Assembly: GCA_031412335.1 (NCBI GenBank)
Contig: JANOCT010000023.1
Location: 1-64,000, forward strand
Length of the DNA: 64,000 nucleotides
Direction of reading: 5' to 3'
Source of the DNA: JBBQYA01 sp031412335
GTDB lineage: Bacteria > Bacteroidota > Bacteroidia > Sphingobacteriales > Sphingobacteriaceae
In this document: piece after piece, positions 24,305 through 34,382 of the stretch
How positions within the stretch are numbered: the stretch's first letter is position 1
How the letters are laid out: every line of letters starts with the position of its first letter
Made by a program: the position numbers and the translations under genes
Notes under the pieces: model-generated
Seen by the model: only the letters and a program-made list of their open reading frames with translations
Databases searched by the model: none
Told to the model about the DNA's origin: nothing

Positions 24305-25493
24305 GAAATTAATAAAGAGAATTAATAAAATAATTTCTCAGTTCCGAAAATTTATTCTTTCAGGCCAAAGCGGTGGTTTCATTTTGTTGGCAGCAGTTAT
24401 TATATCATTAATTTGGGCTAATAGTTCATATTCAGCATATTATTTTCAATTACTCGAATTCAAGTCAGGAATAACTACGGAATATTTTTCCATAATAAAA
24501 TCCACAGAACATTGGATAAATGATGGTTTAATGTGTTTCTTTTTTCTATTAGTTGGGCTGGAGATTAAACGAGAATTGTTAGATGGAGAATTAGATGATA
24601 TAAAGCAAGCAATTTTGCCAGTTGCAGCTGCAATAGGTGGTATGTTGATTCCAGCTTTTTTTTATTTTATTATTAATTATAATTCAAATACGGTAAAAGG
24701 TTGGGCTATCCCAATGGCAACAGATATTGCATTTGCATTGGCTATTCTTGCTTTATTAGGAAAAAGAATTCCGCTTTCTTTAAAAATATTTTTAGCTGCT
24801 TTGGCCATTGTTGATGATTTAGGTGCAATTTTAATTATCGCCTTATTCTATACTGAATCTATTTCTTATTACTATTTAATTGCAGCAGCAATCACGTTTT
24901 CATTTTTATTATTATTTAATTACTTTAATGTTTCACGTATAGTTTGGTACATTCCGTTTGGAGTAATTTTATGGTATTTTGTTTATCAATCTGGAATACA
25001 TGCAACTATCGCGGGAGTTTTATTCGCTTTTGCTATTCCGATGCAAAAAAACGTATCACATTCTACATTGGTCAAACTTGAAAATTTTTTACATACACCA
25101 GTCAATTATATAATCATGCCCATATTCGCAATGGCAAATACTGGCATAATTTTGAGCCCAGATTTATTTAAACAAATAATCAGCCCATTGGGATGGGGAA
25201 TAGCAGCTGGCTTAATTTTAGGAAAACCGATTGGCATCAGTTTATTTGCTTGGCTGGCAATTAAATTAAAATTTGCAGTTATGCCTTTTCAAATAAATAA
25301 AATTCAATTATCTGGAATTGGTTTCTTAGCTGGAATTGGTTTTACAATGTCAGTTTTTATCGCATTATTATCATTCGATTCACCTGATCAACAGAGTATT
25401 GCGAAGATTGCGATTTTAATTTCATCTATTATAGCAGGTATAATAGGCTCTGCTTTTTTGATAATTGGTAGTCGAAAAAATTCAACTAATTAA
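24291..25493 (+). CDS. nhaA: Na+/H+ antiporter NhaA
   Basis: A 400-residue NhaA with about 12 membrane helices. The ion-binding aspartate pair is present in AALAIVDDLGAILII (about residue 175), and the family signature ATDIAFALAILALLGKRIPLSLK is intact. FLAGIGFTMSVFIALLSF lies near the C-terminus. It exchanges protons for sodium across the inner membrane. Translation likely depends on kdtA, whose last 14 bases it overlaps; coupling of these two functions is not a typical arrangement. The convergent yebC gene ends 43 bases downstream. Confidence 0.95.
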   Translation: MPRIKKLIKRINKIISQFRKFILSGQSGGFILLAAVIISLIWANSSYSAYYFQLLEFKSGITTEYFSIIKSTEHWINDGLMCFFFLLVGLEIKRELLDGELDDIKQAILPVAAAIGGMLIPAFFYFIINYNSNTVKGWAIPMATDIAFALAILALLGKRIPLSLKIFLAALAIVDDLGAILIIALFYTESISYYYLIAAAITFSFLLLFNYFNVSRIVWYIPFGVILWYFVYQSGIHATIAGVLFAFAIPMQKNVSHSTLVKLENFLHTPVNYIIMPIFAMANTGIILSPDLFKQIISPLGWGIAAGLILGKPIGISLFAWLAIKLKFAVMPFQINKIQLSGIGFLAGIGFTMSVFIALLSFDSPDQQSIAKIAILISSIIAGIIGSAFLIIGSRKNSTN

Positions 25494-25536
25494 TGGATTG
25501 TTTAAAATTAAAATACTATTTGTATTAATTAGAAAA

Positions 25537-26244
25537 TCAAGAAATATTATGATACACTGCTTGCACATCATCATCTTCTTCAAACTTATCAACTAATTTC
25601 ATTACTTCTTCTTCCTGCTCTTCTGTTAAATCAATAGTAGTATTTGGAATACGCTGAAGTTCAGCGCTTATCACAGGTATTCCTTTTGTTTCTAGAGCTT
25701 TTTGCATTCCACCGAAATCTGTAAAACCTGTATAAACACAAATATTACCATCAACTTCAAAAACTTCTTCAGCACCGAAATCAATTAATTCTAATTCAAG
25801 ATCTTCAATGGATTGATTTTCGCCAGCCAGCATAAAAACCCCTTTTCTCGAAAAAATAAAATCCAATGAACCTGTTTTACCAAGCGTGCCTTCATTTCTG
25901 GTAAAATAACTTCTTACATTACCTACTGTTCGGTTCAGGTTATCTGTTGCACATTCAATTAAAATTGCAACTGCATGAGGGCCATAACCTTCATAAACAA
26001 TTTCTTCGAAGCCTTTTGCATCTTTTTCCGAAGCTCTTTTTATCGCTGCTTCTATCCTATCCTTTGGCATACTTACACCTTTGGCATTATTTACTGCAGT
26101 TCGCAAACGAGGGTTGGCGTCAATATGTGGACCTGATTGCTTAACTGCCATGGCAATTTCTTTTCCAAGGCGTGTAAATGCTTTTGACAATCGATCAAAT
26201 CGTTTTGCTCTTCTTCCTTTTCGTAGTTCGTATGCTCTTCCCAT
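25537..26244 (-). CDS. YebC/PmpR family protein
   Basis: A 235-residue member of the YebC/TACO1 family. The conserved N-terminus GRAYELRKGRRAKRFDRLSKAFTRLGKEI (in part) and AVNNAKGVSMPKDRIEAAIKRA are present, as is YEGYGPHAVAILIECATDNLNRT and VRSYFTRNEGTLGKTGSLDFIF. Bacterial members are reported as transcription regulators and, more recently, as ribosome-associated factors that help translate proline-rich stretches; I cannot tell which applies. One base separates it from the L-threonine dehydrogenase gene upstream, so they form an operon. Confidence 0.93.
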   Translation of the reverse strand: MGRAYELRKGRRAKRFDRLSKAFTRLGKEIAMAVKQSGPHIDANPRLRTAVNNAKGVSMPKDRIEAAIKRASEKDAKGFEEIVYEGYGPHAVAILIECATDNLNRTVGNVRSYFTRNEGTLGKTGSLDFIFSRKGVFMLAGENQSIEDLELELIDFGAEEVFEVDGNICVYTGFTDFGGMQKALETKGIPVISAELQRIPNTTIDLTEEQEEEVMKLVDKFEEDDDVQAVYHNIS

Positions 26245-26245
26245 T

Positions 26246-27205
26246 TTATACTATTTCTTGATTTTTTAAATTTGACAACATTTCTGAAGTTATTGTTTTG
26301 AGGTCAAATTCAGGTTTCCAATCCCAATCTTTTTGGGCAAAACTATCGTCAATGCTTTGTGGCCACGAATCAGCTATTGCTTGTCGCGGATCTGAACTTG
26401 AATAACTCATTTTAAATTCAGGAATTTCTTTTTTTATGGATTCTGCTAATTCTGCCGGTGAAAAACTTATTCCAGCAATATTATAAGCAGAACGTATACT
26501 TAATTTTTCAGAAGGTGCATGCATTAAATCTAATGTTGCTTTCAAAGCATCTTCCATATACATCATCGGCAAAGTACTGTTTGCAGAAAGAAAACTTTCG
26601 TACGAACCATTTTTAATTGCTTCATGAAAAATATGAACCGCATAATCTGTTGTGCCACCTCCTGGATCTGATTTCCAACCTATAATTCCTGGATATCGTA
26701 AACTTCTTACATCCAAGCCATATTTTTGAAAATAATATTCGCACCATCTTTCTCCAGCTAATTTACTAAATCCATAAACTGTATTTGGATCCATTGTGCA
26801 GTATTGCGGAGTATTAATTTTTGGTGAATTAGGACCAAAAACTGCAATTGAACTTGGCCAATACACTTTCTCTACTTTATATTCTAATGCAAAATCTAAT
26901 ATATTTATTAAACCCTGCATATTTAATTCCCAAGCTTTCTTTGGTTTCTGCTCACCAACAGCAGATAATAATGCTGCCAACAAATAAAACTGAGTTGGCT
27001 TATATTTTTCAATCATATTCTGGAGATTGTGAGTGTCTAGAACGTTTGAATATTCAAAAGGGCCGCTGTTAAGGGTATCGTAATCTGGTTGTTTTATATC
27101 AGAAGCAATTACATTCGAACCTCCATAAATATTTCGAAGTTTCGCAACCAGCTCAGTACCAATTTGTCCGTTTGAGCCAATGACAATTATTTTATCTTTT
27201 TTCAT
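26246..27205 (-). CDS. L-threonine 3-dehydrogenase (SDR type)
   Basis: A 319-residue extended SDR that fits the NAD-dependent L-threonine dehydrogenases known from psychrophilic Flavobacterium and animals. VIGSNGQIGTELVAKL is the NAD site, WPSSIAVFGP contains the catalytic Ser/Thr region, and TVYGFSKLAGERW the Tyr-xxx-Lys pair. The SLRYPGIIGWKSDPGGGTTDYAVHIF segment (in part) and LPMMYMEDAL are hallmarks of this group. It oxidises L-threonine to 2-amino-3-ketobutyrate, feeding glycine formation. It precedes yebC by one base. Confidence 0.88.
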   Translation of the reverse strand: MKKDKIIVIGSNGQIGTELVAKLRNIYGGSNVIASDIKQPDYDTLNSGPFEYSNVLDTHNLQNMIEKYKPTQFYLLAALLSAVGEQKPKKAWELNMQGLINILDFALEYKVEKVYWPSSIAVFGPNSPKINTPQYCTMDPNTVYGFSKLAGERWCEYYFQKYGLDVRSLRYPGIIGWKSDPGGGTTDYAVHIFHEAIKNGSYESFLSANSTLPMMYMEDALKATLDLMHAPSEKLSIRSAYNIAGISFSPAELAESIKKEIPEFKMSYSSSDPRQAIADSWPQSIDDSFAQKDWDWKPEFDLKTITSEMLSNLKNQEIV

Positions 27206-27618
27206 TAAAATTGTATTCGAGCAGTAATTGCGAAAAACTACAATTCTGCGGTTAAAAATCAGGATTTCAAATGTAGAAATAGTTTTTGAACAATGAAGGA
27301 TTTGAACTACAAAGGATTTGAGCTTCTAAGCATTTGAACCACGAAAAATTTAAACCACGTGAAATTTGAACCACAAAGACTCGAAGAAAAAAGAAGAAAC
27401 ACTAAGTTTTTTGAATCAAAAAGAATTTGAACCACAAAGACACGAAGGCACAAAAATTTTAAGAAAAAAAAATAAAAAAGAAGAAATACTAAGTTTTTTA
27501 ATCACCTCATAGATAAAGTTCCTTTTTATTCCGCGGACTTTTCCTTTTGTTAATTCTGAGGAACAAAGAATCTCTTCAAGTTTGAATATGTTTGATTTTG
27601 TAAAATTCATCAAACTAT
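27206..27618. other. 413-base intergenic region with low-complexity repeats
   Basis: Lies between the threonine dehydrogenase start and the end of the large lamin-tail protein gene. Apart from the repeats at 27288-27499 I see no gene, terminator-grade hairpin or promoter. A 65-codon open frame inside it looks like chance. Confidence 0.55.
27288..27499. repeat. Degenerate direct repeats (TTTGAACCACAAAG type)
   Basis: The core TTTGAACCACAAAG and close variants recur about six times with short spacing. A longer duplication joins 27363-27415 to 27424-27499: each copy has AATTTGAACCACAAAGAC, then CGAAG, then AAGAAGAAA..ACTAAGTTTTTT. The whole stretch is purine-rich and non-coding. Confidence 0.65.
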
Positions 27619-30600
27619 TTAAAACTTACTCGCAAGCACACAGGTTTTTTTGAAGTTTTTTATTTCTCCTTCTAAATTAAATAACTCGAAATAAACGATA
27701 TAAACACCAACTTTCACCTTTTCAGAATCATCGTTTGTTCCATCCCATTTATATAATCCAGTTTCGGCAATTAAATCATTAGATATTAACTTGCGAATTT
27801 GCCTTCCATTCATATCAAAAATAGTAACGTTTGCTAATTGCTTTGGGTCGGTAACTTTGAATTTAATAAACAATTCGTCTTCGAAACCATCATTATCTGG
27901 AGAAAATACTTTGGGATCGAGGTTAACATCATCGTTTGCATTGGCAATTTCCTGAAACTGAGAATTTTTATAACCAGGTGTTGCAAAACCATTGGTTGAT
28001 GCTGCAGAGTTCCAGTTTGCTTTTAACTGAGTTTTTTCTGAATAACTTATTCTTTCTAAAGAAACGCCTTCTGTATTATCAAGTAAAGGAAAATGGTCAT
28101 CATCCGCAAAATTGTATTGGTCTAACCGTTGTTCCCCTGATAGTAAAACAACTCGACCTTCATCGTCACTGAGAGATGGGAAACTGCTAATTTGTATAAA
28201 ATTCTGTTCGCTTTCAATTCGGTAACTTGTTTTTATGTTTTCAATGTTAGGACTTAAAACTGCAAATTGTTTTGGAGCAAGGAAAAACTGATTTGCACTA
28301 ATAAATTTTCTGGTTCCAATTGAATCTAATTCGTCAGCGTTTGCAATTTCTAATTCTGATAAATCAATTAAATTTTCACCATTATTATAAATTTCTACAA
28401 AATCACTACCTCCAGTTTTAGGGTTAAATAAGATTTCATTAATTAAAATATCACCCTTATTAACAGGTAATGCCAATAAAAAACTTGCTGGGTTTATTGA
28501 GACTGGTTTTCCGGTACAATCTTTAAAATCAATAAATGATATTTGATAATTGAACCCACGCGAAATACGATCAGAAAATTTAAGAACTACTGATGAAATA
28601 TCAGGAGTTGGGAAAGTTGCTAAAATAGTTAGCGAACCATTAACCTGAAAACTTGAAATCGAAGTTAAATTAATTAAATCAACCGATTTAGAAAACACTA
28701 ACCTGACTGATGAATCACCTGTAATTTGAGTATTAATAACTCTTAGAGTAGTGGTGTCGCTTCCTTTTGCGTTTACACTATTTACTGCTCCAGGAGTTCC
28801 TCCAGCACTACTTTCGGATGCAATCCAATTGTTTGAACCTGAACAAGTACTTAGTTCATCTATTCTTTCTAACGTATATCCACCTTCGCTTTTTATTGAA
28901 CTACGATACCAATCATCGGTATATCCTACTTGATCAATTACCCGATCTAATTTGTCTTTTAATACAATAAAATCTATCGAATTATTTAGTGATGGAAAAG
29001 AACTTAGACCAATAACATTTGGATAAGCTGCAAATAATGAAACATCTGAAATATCGCAAATAACTGCATACCCACCAGCATCAATAAATCCTCCAGTAAA
29101 AGTAGTAGTAGTGCCTGGATCTGAAAAAGTAATTCCTTTTAAAGAAACTGCTGAAGAACCTGGATTATATAATTCAATGAATTCGGTTGAAGGTAAACCA
29201 ATTACAGGTGTAGGATCTGGAAATATTTCATTTATCAATAATGTAATTTCACCTGTTGGTACGCTGGTAAGAATAAATTTAAATTCGGTTGAATCAATTA
29301 AATTTCCAGCACAATCATTTATGTTTTTAGCCTTTAAAAAATAGGTATCTGGCACTAAATTCTGCAACAAATTTCCAATAAAAATTCCATTATCAAAGGC
29401 TATCTCATTGATAGAAATGAATGTTCCTGCTTGATTCCTTAACTCATAATTAAGGATATTTTTAGCAGCAATAGTATCTGGATTTTTAGAAAAATTAAAC
29501 TGAAATTCTGTTGCTGATAAAACCTGAACGGACAAAATTCGCAGTTTTATTGTATCAGCATTTAAAGCAAAAGCTGAATTAATCTTTCCTGGAGTTCCAC
29601 CGATGATATCGTTAGAGGCATTCCAATTTTCAGCCTGATTACAATTAGATAACGGGTCAATTTTTTCTAAAGAATACCCTCCTCCTTTTTTTATTGCATC
29701 TCGATACCAAGAATCGGAATACGATACCTGGTTTATTACCGATCCATTTTGATCTGTCAAAGTTAACACATCACCAGTATTATTAAGAGAAGGGAAAGGA
29801 CTTATGCCAATCACATTTCCAAAACCAGCATACAAAGCAGTGTCTGCAATTGGACATAAAATTAAAAAACCATTTGCTGGTATATTTCCTTTTGTGAAAA
29901 TATAAGTTGAAGTTGGATCAGAATATTCCAATCCAGCTAATGAAACATTATTATTAGAAGTATTATAAAGTTCGATAAATTCTTTTTCAGGTAAGCCAAT
30001 AACTGGACTTGGATCTGCAAAAATTTCATTAATAATAACTGGAAAACCAGGAATTGGAACATTACTGATAATGAATTTATAAGCAATTCCACTATCTATT
30101 TTAGTTCCTGCGCAATCGGAAATATTGCTGAGTTTCAAAATATACATCCCTGCCGGAAGTGGAGTTAAGAGGTTTAACGTAATTTTCTCAAAATCTACAG
30201 AAACATCTAATAAAGATTGATTTTGCCCTAATAAATTGAACACTGAATAATTACCCAAAATAGCAACCGTTGAACTATCAGGAATTTTATTGAAAACTAT
30301 TTGCAGCTCTTCATCAGATTTAACAATGATTGTATCAACTTTTAGTTGTACTGTATCTTGATTTACCTTTATTATTGAATTAATAGTTCCTGGTGTTCCA
30401 CCAATTAAAGCATTTGATGCATTCCAATTTATGTAATTTCTGCAGGCAGAAAAAGGGTCGATACGTTCCAAGGTATAACCCCCATTTGCTTTGGTAGTAC
30501 TTCTATACCAACTCGTTGAATAATTAACTTGATCTAACAATTTTCCATTTGCATCTTTTAATGAAATAGAATCACCAGCGTTATTTAGAGATGGAAAAGT

Positions 30601-31812
30601 GGTCAAACCCAAAACTCTACCATAAATTTGATAAGAAGCTGTATCTGCTCGAGTTGAAAGAATTAAATACTCGCCAGCGTTTAATATTAAATTTCCAAAT
30701 GTATATGTACTTGTAGCATCAGCGTATTTAAAACCATTTAAATTGATCGGCTGATTGCTGGTATTTAATAATTCAGCAAACTCGGTAGCTGGCAATCCAA
30801 AACTGGGTGAAGGATCGGCATAAAGTTCATTAATTACTATTCCATCTCCTGATGGCAAAGGAATATTGGTAAAAGAAAAAGTCTGACTGTTATTAATTCC
30901 GATTGGATTTCCCGAAAGATCATTTACATTATTTACAGTAACCGTATAATTTCCATCAGGCAAAATCTGAGCTAACTCTAAATCAATAATTGAATTATTG
31001 GCACCTGAAAAAGTTGCAGCGATTGGATTTCCTACACCAGCAATAGAATAATTTGTTGGATTTAATGCAGTTGTACTTTCCAAAGCTTCTGAAAATGTAA
31101 GTTTTACATTTATTCCATCAATAGTTGCAGCAGAAATTAAAGTTGGAGGAGTATTATCAACAGCTAAGGTTGAAATACTAAAATTATCGAAGAAAAACTT
31201 ATCGCTTCGGGTAGCAGTATAAATTGCACGCACTCCAAAAAATGAAGAATTGGTGTATGTATTATCTGTAGAATTCCCTTCTAATTGATAAGAACCTGAT
31301 TTCGCATCATCTGATTCCAAGGTCCAGAAACCTGCAATATCGCGGCTAACTCGAATTGATGTTTTTACAGTATCTGTAAAAGTTCGAGTATGAGCTGCTC
31401 CGTCTATAATTTTTGTTGCCGTTGTTCCGGTTTGTTTAAATAAATCGTAAGAATCTGTATTACCTGTTTCACCAATTTGAAAGAAATATCCATTCAAAGA
31501 ACTTTTTAAATCGACTGCATTTGAAACTAAATAAATCCTCATTTGATTCGTAGATGATGGATCAAAATTCATCTGAATATCAAATGTCCACACAGAATTT
31601 ACTGCTGAAGTATTGGTTGTACTTAAATAAACAGATTGTGAGAGCAAACTTGCTTTAGTTTGAAGTTGTTGGTTTGAATTAACATTAAACCCAGCTGTAT
31701 CACCATTCCAAGTTGGATTAAATAAAAAATCGCCATCTGAAAAATTATCCAAAAGCTGAGCTTTCAGATTTATTGAGAAGCAAATTAATAGAAACAAAAA
31801 TATCTTTTTCAT
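27619..31812 (-). CDS. Giant surface protein with four lamin-tail repeats and T9SS-type C-terminus
   Basis: A 1397-residue exported protein. Signal peptide KKIFLFLLICFSINLKA; then a lectin-like N-terminal domain (about 15-215) and an Ig-like (SbsA-type) domain. Four lamin-tail domains begin near residues 327, 592, 857 and 1119 (VINELYADPSP, INEIFADPSP, INEIFPDPTP, INEILFNP), a period of about 265 residues, with Ig-like domains between. The last repeat is divergent. From about 1302 the VFSPDNDGFEDELFIKF segment starts a gliding-motility-type C-terminal domain with FDMNGRQIRKL, used for secretion by T9SS. It likely acts at the cell surface in adhesion or extracellular DNA/polymer binding. The start is the ATG at 31812; the upstream in-frame TTG would lengthen the signal unnecessarily. 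Confidence 0.88.
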   Translation of the reverse strand: MKKIFLFLLICFSINLKAQLLDNFSDGDFLFNPTWNGDTAGFNVNSNQQLQTKASLLSQSVYLSTTNTSAVNSVWTFDIQMNFDPSSTNQMRIYLVSNAVDLKSSLNGYFFQIGETGNTDSYDLFKQTGTTATKIIDGAAHTRTFTDTVKTSIRVSRDIAGFWTLESDDAKSGSYQLEGNSTDNTYTNSSFFGVRAIYTATRSDKFFFDNFSISTLAVDNTPPTLISAATIDGINVKLTFSEALESTTALNPTNYSIAGVGNPIAATFSGANNSIIDLELAQILPDGNYTVTVNNVNDLSGNPIGINNSQTFSFTNIPLPSGDGIVINELYADPSPSFGLPATEFAELLNTSNQPINLNGFKYADATSTYTFGNLILNAGEYLILSTRADTASYQIYGRVLGLTTFPSLNNAGDSISLKDANGKLLDQVNYSTSWYRSTTKANGGYTLERIDPFSACRNYINWNASNALIGGTPGTINSIIKVNQDTVQLKVDTIIVKSDEELQIVFNKIPDSSTVAILGNYSVFNLLGQNQSLLDVSVDFEKITLNLLTPLPAGMYILKLSNISDCAGTKIDSGIAYKFIISNVPIPGFPVIINEIFADPSPVIGLPEKEFIELYNTSNNNVSLAGLEYSDPTSTYIFTKGNIPANGFLILCPIADTALYAGFGNVIGISPFPSLNNTGDVLTLTDQNGSVINQVSYSDSWYRDAIKKGGGYSLEKIDPLSNCNQAENWNASNDIIGGTPGKINSAFALNADTIKLRILSVQVLSATEFQFNFSKNPDTIAAKNILNYELRNQAGTFISINEIAFDNGIFIGNLLQNLVPDTYFLKAKNINDCAGNLIDSTEFKFILTSVPTGEITLLINEIFPDPTPVIGLPSTEFIELYNPGSSAVSLKGITFSDPGTTTTFTGGFIDAGGYAVICDISDVSLFAAYPNVIGLSSFPSLNNSIDFIVLKDKLDRVIDQVGYTDDWYRSSIKSEGGYTLERIDELSTCSGSNNWIASESSAGGTPGAVNSVNAKGSDTTTLRVINTQITGDSSVRLVFSKSVDLINLTSISSFQVNGSLTILATFPTPDISSVVLKFSDRISRGFNYQISFIDFKDCTGKPVSINPASFLLALPVNKGDILINEILFNPKTGGSDFVEIYNNGENLIDLSELEIANADELDSIGTRKFISANQFFLAPKQFAVLSPNIENIKTSYRIESEQNFIQISSFPSLSDDEGRVVLLSGEQRLDQYNFADDDHFPLLDNTEGVSLERISYSEKTQLKANWNSAASTNGFATPGYKNSQFQEIANANDDVNLDPKVFSPDNDGFEDELFIKFKVTDPKQLANVTIFDMNGRQIRKLISNDLIAETGLYKWDGTNDDSEKVKVGVYIVYFELFNLEGEIKNFKKTCVLASKF

Positions 31813-31901
31813 ATTTGTAAGACAGAAATATATTGGTAGCAATTTATCCTGCTACTAATTTCTATAAATATTCTTAATGTCATCTTATTATTAAAAAATA
31901 A

Positions 31902-32900
31902 ATGAAAATAGCTGTTATTGGTGCTACTGGACTAGTTGGAACAACGATATTAACCATTTTATCGGAGCGGAAATTCCCACTTACGGAGCTAATTTTAGTT
32001 GCCTCGCATAAAAGCGTTGGAAACTTAGTGGAGTTTGAGGGCAAAAGTTTATCTATCATAAGTATGGATGATGCTATTGCAATGAAACCTGACATTGCAA
32101 TATTTTCTGCTGGAGGTTCTGTTTCACTTTCCGAAGCGCCTCGATTTGCTGAAGTTGGAACCATTGTAATTGATAATTCTTCTGCATGGAGAATGGACCC
32201 AAGCAAAAAATTAATTGTACCTGAGGTTAATGCAAACGTTTTAACTGCACAAGATAAAATTATCGCAAATCCAAACTGTTCTACGATACAATTAGTTGTA
32301 GCATTGCAGCCACTACATGCAAAATTTAAAATAAAAAGAATTGTTGTTTCAACTTATCAATCTGTTACTGGCACAGGGGTAAAAGCGGTAAATCAATTAA
32401 TGAGTGAACGAAAAGGACAAAAAACAGAAATGGCTTACCCTTATCAGATTGATTTGAATGTAATTCCTCAAATAGATGTATTTACTGAAAACGGATATAC
32501 CAAAGAAGAGATGAAAATGGTGAATGAAACTCGAAAAATAATGCAAGACGATTCCATTATGTTGACAGCGACAACCGTAAGAATTCCAGTTGTGGGTGGT
32601 CATTCAGAATCAGTAAATATAGAATTCGAAAAAGATTTCGAAGTAGATGCCATCATCTCTATTTTAAAAAATGCCCCCGGAATTATTGTTGAAGATGATA
32701 TTGAACATAATATATATCCAATGCCGATGAATGCTCATGGAAAAGATGAAGTTTTTGTAGGTCGTATTCGTAGAGATTACAGCAGAGCTAATTGTTTGAA
32801 TATGTGGATTGTGAGCGATAATTTAAGAAAAGGTGCAGCAACAAATGCTGTACAAATTGCCGAATATATTTTGGCAAACAACTTATTATCAAGAAATTAA
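31902..32900 (+). CDS. asd: Aspartate-semialdehyde dehydrogenase
   Basis: A 332-residue complete enzyme. GATGLVGTTILTIL is the NADP loop, ANPNCSTIQLV holds the catalytic Cys126, and STYQSVTGTGVKAVNQL and GHSESVNIEFEKDF are conserved active-site stretches. It makes aspartate semialdehyde for lysine/diaminopimelate, threonine and methionine. It is divergent from the lamin-tail protein gene. A carotenoid desaturase gene starts 3 bases after its stop in the same frame, so asd heads what looks like a carotenoid operon, an unexpected pairing. Confidence 0.96.
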   Translation: MKIAVIGATGLVGTTILTILSERKFPLTELILVASHKSVGNLVEFEGKSLSIISMDDAIAMKPDIAIFSAGGSVSLSEAPRFAEVGTIVIDNSSAWRMDPSKKLIVPEVNANVLTAQDKIIANPNCSTIQLVVALQPLHAKFKIKRIVVSTYQSVTGTGVKAVNQLMSERKGQKTEMAYPYQIDLNVIPQIDVFTENGYTKEEMKMVNETRKIMQDDSIMLTATTVRIPVVGGHSESVNIEFEKDFEVDAIISILKNAPGIIVEDDIEHNIYPMPMNAHGKDEVFVGRIRRDYSRANCLNMWIVSDNLRKGAATNAVQIAEYILANNLLSRN

Positions 32901-32903
32901 TAC

Positions 32904-34382
32904 TTGAAAAAAAATCAATTAATAAAAAAAGCGGTTGTAATTGGTGCTGGCATTGGAGGCATAGCAGCTGCAATTCGTTTGAGATGTAAAGGCTATGAGG
33001 TTATTGTTTTAGAGAAAAATGCTTATCCGGGTGGAAAATTAAGCGAAATAAGTCAAAATGGTTTTCGGTTTGATGCTGGACCATCGTTATTTACGATGCC
33101 TCACTTTGTTGATGAATTATTTACACAGGCAAATAAAAATCCAAGAGATTATTTTAATTATAAAAAACTTGATGAAACATGTAATTACTTTTTTGCAGAT
33201 GGTAGCACATTAACTGCATTTGCTGATCTAGAAAAATTTGGAAAAGAAGTAGAAGAAAAAACACTAGATAATTCGAAAACCTTAAAGAATTTCTTCATTA
33301 AAAGTAAGGCAATATTCGAAATTACCTATCCAGTATTCTTAACAAAATCTTTGCATAAAATCAAAACTTATTTGAACCTGACTACTTTACTTTCTTTAGT
33401 AAGGATTAACGAGATTAATGCATTTAAAAGCATGAATGAAGCCAATAAACAGCTTTTTAAAGATCCAAAAATGGTTCAATATTTTAACAGATATGCTACT
33501 TACAACGGCTCAAACCCTTTTAAAGCTCCAGCAACTTTAAATGTAATTCCACATCTGGAACACTATTATGGAGCCTACTTTCCTATTGGAGGAATGGTAA
33601 ATATTACAAAATCGTTGGTAAAACTTGCCAACGAAATAGGAGTGAAATTTTCAATGAATTGTGAAGTTAAGAGCGTTTCAGTTGAAAATAAAAAAATAAA
33701 AGGAGTACAGCTAGAAAGTGAATTCATACCTGCAGATTTAGTTGTAGTAAATGCAGATGTACACAGTTTCTATAAAAATTTAATGCCGAAAAAGAAAATT
33801 CCAAATAAACTTATAAAACAAGAGCCTTCTGGATCGGCACTAATTTTTTATTGGGGAATTAAAAAGGAATTTCCAGAACTTGGCTTGCATAATATTTTCT
33901 TTTCAACTGATTATAAGCACGAATTTGAAAAAATATTTAATGAGAAAACCATCAGTCATGATCCCACAATTTATTTAAACATTAGCTCCAAAATAAATAA
34001 AGAGGATGCACCAAATGGATCAGAAAATTGGTTTACCATGATAAATGTGCCCTATATTTCTGGACAGAACTGGGAAGAACTAATTAAAGAAGCACGCAAG
34101 AATATTATTCAAAAACTTAATGAAACGCTAAAAATTGATTTAGAAGCGTTAATAGTTTCAGAAATGATACTCGATCCCATTTTAATTGAATCAAAAACCT
34201 CATCGAATAAAGGTGCATTGTATGGTGGAAGCAGCAATAATCGTTTTGCAGCGTTTTTACGTCACTCAAATTTTTCGTCTGAGGTAAATGGATTATACTT
34301 TTGTGGTGGTAGCGTTCATCCGGGTGGTGGAATTCCACTTGCTTTATTATCTGCAAAAATTACTACAGATTTAATAGCATGA
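32904..34382 (+). CDS. CrtI/CrtD-type carotenoid desaturase
   Basis: A 492-residue FAD-dependent phytoene-desaturase family protein. The N-terminal dinucleotide loop VVIGAGIGGIAAAIRL is at about 11-26, DAGPSLFTMPHF follows near residue 50, and the family's C-terminal FAD motif CGGSVHPGGGIPLALLSAK is intact. The start has to be TTG at 32904: no ATG lies between the asd stop and the FAD loop. Next to cruF and a GT2 gene it is more likely a CrtD-type 3',4'-desaturase acting on a 1'-hydroxy carotenoid than CrtI itself, but sequence alone cannot decide. The stop overlaps the acyltransferase start (ATGA). Confidence 0.85.
   Translation: MKKNQLIKKAVVIGAGIGGIAAAIRLRCKGYEVIVLEKNAYPGGKLSEISQNGFRFDAGPSLFTMPHFVDELFTQANKNPRDYFNYKKLDETCNYFFADGSTLTAFADLEKFGKEVEEKTLDNSKTLKNFFIKSKAIFEITYPVFLTKSLHKIKTYLNLTTLLSLVRINEINAFKSMNEANKQLFKDPKMVQYFNRYATYNGSNPFKAPATLNVIPHLEHYYGAYFPIGGMVNITKSLVKLANEIGVKFSMNCEVKSVSVENKKIKGVQLESEFIPADLVVVNADVHSFYKNLMPKKKIPNKLIKQEPSGSALIFYWGIKKEFPELGLHNIFFSTDYKHEFEKIFNEKTISHDPTIYLNISSKINKEDAPNGSENWFTMINVPYISGQNWEELIKEARKNIIQKLNETLKIDLEALIVSEMILDPILIESKTSSNKGALYGGSSNNRFAAFLRHSNFSSEVNGLYFCGGSVHPGGGIPLALLSAKITTDLIA

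Noticed and set aside
27416..27613. 65-codon leftward open frame
   Set aside because: It covers the degenerate repeat region and has a composition expected from low-complexity AT-rich DNA; no family features.
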